Positions 55,867 to 64,000 of a DNA stretch of 64,000 bases are shown here, piece after piece. Within the stretch, counting starts at the first letter, position 1; the number at the start of each line of letters is the position of its first letter. The translations under genes and the position numbers were made by a program. Source of the stretch: Gnetum montanum (taxonomy: Eukaryota; Streptophyta; Gnetopsida; Gnetales; Gnetaceae); assembly GCA_015680685.1 (NCBI GenBank), contig MNCI01006062.1, forward strand, positions 381,276 through 445,275, read 5' to 3'. Below the pieces are notes generated by a model. That model saw nothing but the letters and a program-made list of their open reading frames with translations, ran no database searches and was not told where the DNA came from.

Positions 55867-57060
55867 ATATTTAGCTAAAGTAAGTTCACTCCAATATTAA
55901 ATAATATTCCAACACTAAATCTAGATTTTATGAAAAGATAAATAATATGCTTAAAAAAAAGAAAACTATCTTTAGGGTTCAATAACCCACAAAACATCTA
56001 AAAACCTCTCAAAACATTCAAACTATGTTGCAGAGCATGATGTTCTAGAACCACATAATAGTTGTTCTCAATGCAAGATACAACTGATGGAGAATCTCTC
56101 CCACAACCTGGGATTTAGATAACAATTCACAAGACACAAGAGACACTAGGCCAATACTCCCTTAATTAATGAAGAGTTGTAAACACACTCATGTGCTCTT
56201 CACATGTGCTCTCTTGTCATCTCATAACATCTTACTCATATCTCTTTATGATACAAGCATGAAACATAACTCATATTTATTAACAAAGTAAGAAAAAATC
56301 CTAGGAAATCTTTGGTGCAAGGGGGATACCTCAATAGACCCCAATAGGACCAACTCCACAACTTCCAAGAAAATCTAGAAATTAATGATAACCTAATAAA
56401 ACTGCTCATTTTGATGCCAAGAGCCTCCGAATGCCTTCAAATAAGTCCCCATAAATCCTGTAACCTCCTAAACTCATCAACATGAGCCAAAAACACTTCG
56501 AAACATGCCAAAACATCCAAGAATCATCCTCAAAAAAATCAACACAAAAAGACACACTGCATGTAGGGTAGAATAAGGGGATTAGAAGAGGTGTCCCTAC
56601 ACCAACCTTCTTCAAGTTCAACTTGAAGTTCCCTCATTGTTTCCATTTTTTTCTAGCTTGCCTTGGCTATTTCTAAACTTGGAATGCTAATTTTGGAAGT
56701 TTCCTTGCCCATTTGGATCATCTCTGGCCTTTTTTGGATGTCTCACTAAGAAAATTATCCATTCGTATGAGATGTTTCACTTCTGGTTGAGATGCCTCAC
56801 ATTGTACCTAAGACATCTTCACACTTGTAAGACATCTTATTTGACATCTGAGATGTCTCATGCAAGCTTTCAGCTCAACCCAAATGTCTCCTATCTCCCA
56901 AAACATCTCCCTAAGAGCCCAGATCTTAGATAACATGACTCCAAGTCCTTCAAGATGTCTCTATAGAGCCCAAAACTTGCAAAAACCTATACATAGGGAA
57001 AGAACAAGGAAATTGGAAGAGGTATCCCTACACCAACATCCTTATTTAACACCAATGAAA
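55867..57060 (-). repeat. 5' LTR of G2
   Basis: Left edge matches G1 (23124-23215). The body matches 32400-33130: GGAGAATCTCTCCCACAACC, then AAACATAACTCATATTTATT, then the AGATGTCT-rich part (56730-56960). The segment GAAGAGGTGTCCCTACACCA occurs twice (about 56584 and 57017), so part of the LTR is duplicated. The outer end is not resolved; 57061-57223 has no feature I can name. Confidence 0.5.
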
Positions 57061-57223
57061 CTATTAAATAAAATTATTTCTTGTCCATTTGTAAAGTAAA
57101 TGCAAACCTCATTGTCAAGTTTTTAAATGGTAGATAAAAGTGTGTTGGAAACTTCTAAATTTTCCAAGCCCTTCATAACTTGTTTCAAATAAATGAATCA
57201 TAGGCCTTAAAAAATTTACAAAG

Positions 57224-58090
57224 TGATGAATTGTGGTTTGTCAAGCCCTAATATCAGATCCTCGATATCAGGTATGCAATATTGCAGCTTGGATCACGAT
57301 ATCGAATACACGACATCATGATTCCTATGTAGGCCTATAAATATAGTATTCAGGCGCACAAGAAGTGGATCAGTTGGTAAGTCTTTAGGTAGAGTTGTTT
57401 TGTCAGTTTTTAGTTAGTTTTTAGTTCCTTCCCAAGTGCATGCCCGTAGTGTGATGATTGTAATTGTACAAAACCTTTGTTCAAGTGTGACGTACTTGGA
57501 CACGCACACAATCAACAATAAAGATCGAGGTTACTCCATCATTGCAGCATTCACTTAGTTTTTAGTTGTTTAATTGTTAATTATTATTTATTGTTTTCAT
57601 AGTTAATATTTCTTTTATCATCATTTACTATTCCTGTTGTTAAATGCGGAATGAATACGTCTTAATCACAAAAATTTAAGTGTAACTACTTTGTAACCTA
57701 GTAGCGTATCTAGTAGCACTTCGAGTAATGTGTCCTTGGTAATCCCAGAAGTAGTACACAAAGTCCAAGATGCATACAGATGATTAAGAACAGATGCTCA
57801 TCGCACTTAGGCCAGTTTAGATTTTTTTTCCTATTCCTTATTAGCTTAAATCAAGATTATTTTTCACTGTCTCTAGGAGTAGCCTAGTGTTAGAAAACAC
57901 ATCATACACCTCATGCTGGACTAAACCATATGTGACAAAGCAATTACTAGTCCAGGTGGGAAGACAACGAACTATAATCAATGTGTAACTATCTAGGTGC
58001 CACAACTAGTCCATCTGCAGAGTTCAACCAGATCATGCGTACACGCTCGTATTCGTATTATTGAGCATAGGGGTACCTCGCTGCTCATCA
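57224..58090 (+). repeat. 5' LTR of element E
   Basis: 867 bp, TGATGAATTGTGG to CTGCTCATCA. Motifs CTAATATCAG, CGATATCAGG, GCAATATTGC and ACGATATCGA lie at 57247-57305, before CTATAAATAT (57335-57344). Solo LTR D is its relative in the opposite orientation. Confidence 0.8.
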
Positions 58091-58091
58091 T

Positions 58092-58109
58092 TGGTGTTGT
58101 TGCCATGGA
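58092..58109 (+). promoter_or_regulatory. Primer binding site, tRNA-Asp-like (element E)
   Basis: TGGTGTTGTTGCCATGGA, one base after the LTR; 14 of 18 match the tRNA-Asp complement. Confidence 0.65.
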
Positions 58110-58222
58110 CGGTGCTAGTTATATAGATTAGTTATATCATCCAAGATCACCGTAACGAAGCATTAACGATATATCCTTTAGAAAGAAACTAATTGCAAAT
58201 AAGTCACACACAATTCACAATA

Positions 58223-60516
58223 ATGTCTCTCTCACAAGACTATGATAACACAACAACTAATAAGACAATTCATTGGAGAACTAATGAAATATATGAGGAC
58301 GGAGAAGTTTGGAGTACTCAATCTTATGCAGGAGTCTCATATGTTCATGAACATCCCAATGATACTCAAGGACTCTTGTCATCCAACTCAGACACTTTTA
58401 GTGAGGATGGGACATCGCATAGAACGAGGGGTCTCGTAAGGCCTAGAACCTTCTCAATAGTTAACAAGAGTATATCCAGGGATGATTGGGAGACTTACAA
58501 AAGTCCTGATGAGTCTTCTAGTTATCTCTCTTCCTCTGCTCCTTCAACTTCAGGTCATGACACAAATGACTATTTCTCAAGGGGTTGGATAGAAATAAAA
58601 ATCGAACCCATGAGCAAAGTTAGAAATTCCAACATGAATAAAGACAACATCATCCCAACTCACCAACTCATAACCTACTTAGTGATGATGAACCCCTGCT
58701 GGCCACTAAGAGCCTAATGCATATACAAGAGGTTGTTCAAATATCCTGCAAGCATTGCAAGGAAAGTTGTCTACCCAAACTTGATTTAAACAACTTTCCT
58801 AAGTTTTCAAGAGGCTATGATTTAGATCTGCAGCATCCTTTACAAGCCTTCTATGATGCATGTGCATGGAAGAATATTGATAATGGGTGGCAAAGACTTA
58901 AGCTCTTTCCTATGACACTCATTGGCCAAGAAAAAGTATGGTACAGGACTTTAAAGCTAAAATCAATTCGTTGTTGGCTGACAATGGTAGAAATATTCAA
59001 TGAAAGATATCAAAATTGTACAAGACTGTCAGCCTTGAGGAGACAAATCCAAGAGTGGAAACAAGGGCAAGATGAACCCTTGGACATGGCCTTAGAAAGA
59101 TATTATTCATTGTTAAACAAATGCCTAGGCCATGGGCTCTCTAAGGAAAGGCTAATGTGTCACATCATGAATGGGCTCTATAATGAAACAAGGGAGACCC
59201 TAGGGATGTATGCCCCAGGTCAACTATATGAACTACGAACCCACCAATTCCAAGAGCTTATCAAGCAGGTAGCAAAAGAAGAAGGAGAAATAGCCAAATA
59301 GGAGAGTGTTGAAAGATCTCAATAAGACCAAAATCTTAAAATAACAAAGGTCCATAATCATGAAGAAGAGAAATCAACTCACCTCAAGGAAGTGGAATCA
59401 TCTTTGCTAATACTACAATCACTAGATGAAATTGAGGCAAAGATCAATAAGATGATGAAATGGGTACATGAAAATGGGGAGAATTTGCAAACATTATTAG
59501 AGGTGAAACTAGGCAAGATCACTTTGACAACTAGAAAAAATAGAGGATGTGAAATTTAGAAATAGGACAGAACACTATTTGTCAATCAGAAATAAGGGTT
59601 GAAGAAAATAAGGATAGGAACTCAACTGTAAATCATAAGTATCAATGTAATGTTTGTCTGTACGATCCTAGTATTGTCACATTTACATGAGTATTGGGAA
59701 GGAATGCTACTTCCAGATTTCATACAGAAGTACCATGTCCAACTGCAATGGCAAAACCTCCAATCATGGAGGAGGCCACCACCAAACAAACCACACCCTT
59801 CGTATGCCCCAATACCAAATGTTTATCATGTTCAACATCCTATTTCCCACAATGGATCAACATCCTCTGCTTCATCCCATTGTTATCATTCTCTTGAGTA
59901 ATATCAAACCATGTCCTCTCCACCTCATGTTCATTACACTTCTCCTCACCCTCAATATTCTCATCCTTCACCTCCTTCTACATCACCACTAGTTGTGCCA
60001 AAATGTTTTGCACCACATCACCAACCCATGAACATTACTTGTGCTACTACTGTCAATAGCAGTGGAGGTCCTCCACAACGTCAAAAGCATCCTTTCTTTA
60101 AGCATGACCTTAGAAAGAGACAACACAATTCTGAACCCACTACATCCTCCAACTCAACACAAGCCAAGTGCTATGATGCATCTTCCTCCTCGAGCTCAAT
60201 GCCTCCTATTGCATCATCTGAGCCATCAATTAATGCTCCAACAACCATGAGACCTAATGAATATAACCACATGAGGAGACATATCGATCCTTGCATACCA
60301 TCTTACGTTCACAAGTGTCATAGTGGGTTAGCTCCTTATCACATAACCACATCTTATAATCTATCACACTATGCCTACTTTCATCAAGTGTGTGAACCTC
60401 AGTTTGGGTGCATTCCTACCACCACATCAAAAGACACCCAGTGGTTTGGATATGACCGAACCCCAATATTTCCAACATGCATGGATCCAAACTTTCCATT
60501 TATTAATTCTTACCAT
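58223..60516 (+). pseudogene. Element E gag
   Basis: Start at 58223 (MSLSQDYDNT) aligns with the H gag start; an in-frame ATG at 58193 lies upstream. GVSYVHEHPNDTQGL and RPRTFS are shared with H. A frameshift near 58600 leads into an open gag core (58717-59301): QISCKHCKESCLPKLDLNNF, QRLKLFPMTLIGQEKVWYRTL and LRRQIQEWKQGQDEPLDMAL. After stops near 59302-59650, NVCLYDP-like sequence appears. A Pro/His/Ser-rich C-terminus (59840-60516) ends in the gap. This is the best-preserved gag in the window. It would form the particle for an element lacking pol. Confidence 0.75.
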
Positions 60517-60911
60517 NNNNNNNNNNNNNNNNNNNNNNNNNNNNNNNNNNNNNNNNNNNNNNNNNNNNNNNNNNNNNNNNNNNNNNNNNNNNNNNNNNNN
60601 NNNNNNNNNNNNNNNNNNNNNNNNNNNNNNNNNNNNNNNNNNNNNNNNNNNNNNNNNNNNNNNNNNNNNNNNNNNNNNNNNNNNNNNNNNNNNNNNNNNN
60701 NNNNNNNNNNNNNNNNNNNNNNNNNNNNNNNNNNNNNNNNNNNNNNNNNNNNNNNNNNNNNNNNNNNNNNNNNNNNNNNNNNNNNNNNNNNNNNNNNNNN
60801 NNNNNNNNNNNNNNNNNNNNNNNNNNNNNNNNNNNNNNNNNNNNNNNNNNNNNNNNNNNNNNNNNNNNNNNNNNNNNNNNNNNNNNNNNNNNNNNNNNNN
60901 NNNNNNNNNNN
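60517..60911. other. Assembly gap of 395 N
   Basis: Unresolved; frames across it are artefacts. It hides the gag end of E. Confidence 0.99.
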
Positions 60912-61985
60912 ATTCTATTAATAAGATGTTTTACTCTGGGTACTATGGTATTCTTATCATCATTAAAATTTAAAGTAACTCTATACTCATTATGCCCAAA
61001 GTGAAAAATGATGGACTAAGAGGGAATGGCTAGGGTGTGACATCAAGGAGATTTGTGGAATTTCTTTGGTAACATCTGTAGGTGCTATCATGCAGCTTGG
61101 TTGTACCAAGATCCTTGTAGATCTAATGAAAAATGGAAGTAAGAGTTGTGATAAAGGCACTCAATAAAGGAACTCAATGTTGTTCTAGAGGGTCCCATGC
61201 CTAAAGGTTGGTGGCTTCTCCAGATCACCATTGGAAAAGACAAAGTGCCAAAGTAGCCAGAAGAAGAAAAAAAAAAGAATAACAAAGAGAAATTTCAAAT
61301 GATTCTCCCCTTGGACAAAATGCTAACTGATTGTACTCCTTGCTATCATGATGCTCTTATGATTGTCCATCATTGGATGAAACAATGTGATGTCACTGAT
61401 CAGAGGCATGGACTTGGTCTTGATTTTGGAGTGAAAGGCTAATGATACATTAATCATGCCCAACACTCAGGATTCATTATGCCTAGGGTCAATTACCTTA
61501 TGTCCCAATTTCAACAATCCCTTCTATGATTCGTTTCACCCCACTGTCCAAGTATTTCTAACTTGTGTCTTATGTGGCATAGAACTCATACCTCATCGCG
61601 GTGGTATTTAACATGTGTGTGTTTTGTTGCACTAGTGTAGATTGCATTTAACCATTCTAGTGCCTAATGAAATTTTAAGATGTGTTTACGTAAGGGCATG
61701 ATAGGTAGGAACCTGCTTTGGGGAGGACCCACTTACGTAACTTTTGTAATTTGCACTCATTGCACATCACCACATCATCTTATACCCTCCAAGTACTGCA
61801 TTGCTACATTTATCCTTTCCTTTATCATCAATTCAATTCAAATGTTTCTGTGCACCACTATGTGTCCTCCTGTTCATGAACTTCATTGTAAAATTCCACT
61901 TGATTACACTTTTCGTGCCTTTAGGTCTACTCAACGTTATCCTAGATCTTTCAAATTTACCCTATATCCTCCATTATAGGTCATG
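60912..61985 (+). other. Element E 3' region and flank
   Basis: No firm gene. The first part is like A and B downstream of integrase. The conserved motif at 61711-61732 lies in a 99-codon frame (61680-61979; GRNLLWGGPT) that resembles the start of the H frame at 3980-4273. Beyond about 61745 I find no match elsewhere in the window. Confidence 0.45.
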
Positions 61986-62035
61986 AAACTTTAAAAATTT
62001 ATCAATTTTCCAAGTACCCTATTTCGAAAGGGATA

Positions 62036-62112
62036 CAATATCGGGTACCCGATATTGGGTCCAATGCGATATCGGGTCCATGCTAGCGCGTACACAATAT
62101 CGCATCTATAAA
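62036..62112 (+). promoter_or_regulatory. Palindrome cluster and TATA box of element F
   Basis: A perfect 22-bp palindrome at 62036-62057 (first half CAATATCGGGT) is followed by GCGATATCGG (about 62066) and ACAATATCGC (about 62094), then CTATAAA (62106-62112). This is the same arrangement as in the LTRs of A, B, C and E, so it probably marks a related LTR promoter. LTR ends and primer site were not found. Confidence 0.5.
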
Positions 62113-62628
62113 ATCTATATATATGGATGCCCCCGTGTGCATTAACATCATTTTTCACTATTCATGCGAGGGGAGTTGTAATTTTCTTCTACAAATTCTC
62201 ATGCTCTGAGCACCTATCATTCAAACATCAATATCTTGCTCATTAATGCTCTGATTCTCGTTTCAATCGAACCTACTTAAACTCGGAGTGTTTAACTTAG
62301 TTGTGGGGGAAGAGTATGTTCCAAGTTGCACGTACTTTTTTGGAAATTCGCTATTACCTAAAGGATATCATAAGGGGTAAGTGACCTTAAGAAATGCTAA
62401 AAATGTATGCCAAATTAATTTTATTTCTTCACCCAGCCCATGAAAATTATTTTTTGAGTCACATAATCAAATTAAGCTTGATATCAAAACTTTTAGGGGA
62501 ATTTTCATGAAAATTTCTAACTTTGAAATCATACTAGGAAAGAAATAAATTTATTAAAGGTAATGAGTAAGGTATAAATCAAATTTTGTTAAATGGCCTT
62601 ACTAATAGTTGGTCCTGTGTGATTGTAA

Positions 62629-63685
62629 ATGGCCCCTAAACGAGGACAACAAGGAGGATCCTCACAGGGTGCATCCAAATAGCCAAGGAGAGGTAGAGAC
62701 TAAGTGCCTCCTAAAGAACATGCAGAGTAGGAGGCACAATCATTCAGCATTCATCAAGAACCTCCTATTACTGCACTATCTAGGCATGCCAAAGGTGGAG
62801 AAGGCAGGGAACCTAAACAAGGACAACATCTCACGTTGTCTTTGAAATGTGTTTAGGCAATTCGAAAAAGGTCCATGTCAGCAGTAGTGATTGTGGAACT
62901 CAATTTTGGACCTTTTACTGAATTTTCCCCTGAGTCAATTAGAGATCAACTTAAAGGGTCTCCACTGTGACCTATTCTCTCAAACAGTGGTGACTGGTAC
63001 TTGGGGGAGACGTACCAATTTTGGCATAAAAACAAAGAAGGAACCACCACTGATATTGGTGGGATTTTGGTCAATTTCTCTGCTAAGGCCATTTCAAAAG
63101 TTCTAAACCTTCCGAATACAGGGCCGAAGGTTACTCACCTGTCCACTCGCTCTAATGCTGATGTGCGAAAAATATGGTTTAAAAGGGTGTATGGCAAGGA
63201 AGATAAAGCATATGGAGAGCTCACACTTGAAGAGAGGATCTATTTTAAAATTAGCACCTATCACATTTTCCCAACCAAAGAACTAAATAGGATTTCCACC
63301 TATGTGGCTAGAAGAAGTGCCAGCTTGACGGGCAAGGTTGATGCCAACCTACCCCATTTATATCTTACAGAAATTTTAAGGTGGTTTGAAGAATGTTAGA
63401 CAGGGAAGTTTGCATTGCCTTTTTCCTGCCTAATCAAGAAGTTATGTTGACATGCTAGAATTATGGGGGTACACTAATGACATCCCCAGAAAGGCTCAAA
63501 ATTCCTCATTTGTCAAATTACTGAAGCCACCAGCACCAAGGAAAGATGTTGATGAGGCACTGGAGCCTGAGCAAGAACAAATGGTTAGGCCCACTGCACC
63601 TCAAACAACTGGGCCCAACCAACTTCCGAACATAAGGCCTAGTCAACAACAAGAAGCAGGGCCCAGCACACAACCCATAGGCTAG
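62629..63685 (+). pseudogene. Element F ORF, plant retroelement-associated protein
   Basis: An ATG at 62629 opens MAPKRGQQGGSSQGAS then a stop. In the same frame, after several stops, comes a readable domain (about 62880-63399): GDWYLGETYQFWHKN, TDIGGILVNFSAKAISKVLN, TLEERIYFKISTYHIFPTKE. The pattern (N....V.IGG..V.FS...I..VL.LP, then a segment ending with PT) resembles the putative plant transposon protein often found as an extra ORF of Athila/Tat elements. A frameshift near 63430 leads to a Pro/Gln-rich tail (63530-63680). TTGTGGGGGAAG upstream (about 62303) resembles the purine tract after pol in H. Function unknown; assignment by pattern only. Confidence 0.45.
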
Positions 63686-64000
63686 CAAGACCAATCGCCA
63701 CCATCGTCGTAGGACTATTGACTGTTGATGAGCCATCTCTAGGCCATTGCTAAATCGGTCAGTTGGGGAAGTTGTGATGAGACAAATTTTTTCAAGATCA
63801 TTGATGATGCCATACAGCCCACAATCTCAATTGATCGTACACAAGGTGAGGTTTCTATTCAAACAGGAGGAGGGGAATCAAACTGGTCACAACAGATCTC
63901 TGAAAACGCTGCATCTTTTCAAGTGCAATTAGAAATTGGTGAAGGTGCCACAATAGTGGTTACGCAACACTAGGATGCAACAGGAGTAGTAGAATTCACA
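63686..64000 (+). other. End of window, unresolved part of element F
   Basis: No clear frame or motif; probably continues the F element beyond the window. Confidence 0.3.

Larger units (their letters stand above)
57224..61745 (+). mobile_element. Element E: gag-only LTR element, 3' end lost
   Basis: A 5' LTR (57224-58090), tRNA-Asp-like primer site (58092-58109) and long gag are followed, across a 395-N gap, by sequence that already corresponds to the region downstream of integrase in A (AGGGTGTGACATCAAGGAG at about 61031). The gap is far too small to hold a 3-kb pol if its N count is real. The conserved GGACCCAC motif is at 61711-61732, after which similarity to A and H fades. No 3' LTR was found. 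Confidence 0.65.

Overview
The window is a retrotransposon graveyard from a plant nuclear genome. I found no host protein gene, rRNA or tRNA that I could support. Nearly all recognisable sequence is LTR retrotransposon of two Ty3/gypsy lineages, plus two non-LTR (LINE) remnants. Dense nesting, old diverged LTR pairs and few host genes suggest a seed plant with a very large genome; a gymnosperm is plausible, but this is inference. The names A to H used here are mine.

Layout. (1) 1-448 is unclassified repeat. (2) 449-23215 is a composite on the minus strand: a chromovirus-like element (G1) carries a gag-only element (H1, 1325-18887, target duplication CTTGG/ATTGG). H1 carries a full-length plus-strand Athila-like element (A, 6882-16633, target duplication TTCAT) and a 955-bp insert with 27-bp inverted termini (2533-3487). 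(3) 23216-32107 holds unclassified sequence, an inverted-repeat cluster, an L1-type LINE (about 25000-29266), an assembly gap, a 20-bp minisatellite and a second LINE fragment. (4) About 32110-57060 is a second copy of the same G/H composite (G2, H2). H2 is interrupted by Athila-like element B (40037-49843). G2 also carries two solo LTRs, C (51549-52098, target duplication GAAAG) and D (54898-55812, target duplication GATAG). (5) 57224 to about 61745 is a plus-strand gag-only element E with a 395-bp gap. (6) About 62000-64000 is the start of another retroelement (F) with a decayed ORF.

How the parts relate. A, B, C, D, E and H share LTR ends (TGATG...ATCA), and A, B, E and H share a primer site matching the 3' end of tRNA-Asp. 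All of these and F have clusters of GATATC-type palindromes just upstream of a TATA box. A and B have gag plus protease, RT, RNase H and integrase. H and E keep a related gag but go directly from gag to the 3' region with no pol (in E this junction lies in the gap). The simplest reading is an autonomous group and a gag-only group depending on Pol in trans. G is separate: its primer site is initiator-Met-like and it has a chromodomain.

Order of events read from the junctions: G inserted, H inserted into G, the composite was duplicated, then A, B, C and D inserted separately. Every coding region is broken, mostly by C:G to T:A changes. Five isolated Ns and two N runs mark assembly joins, and at least one 53-bp block between Ns appears to be placed backwards.
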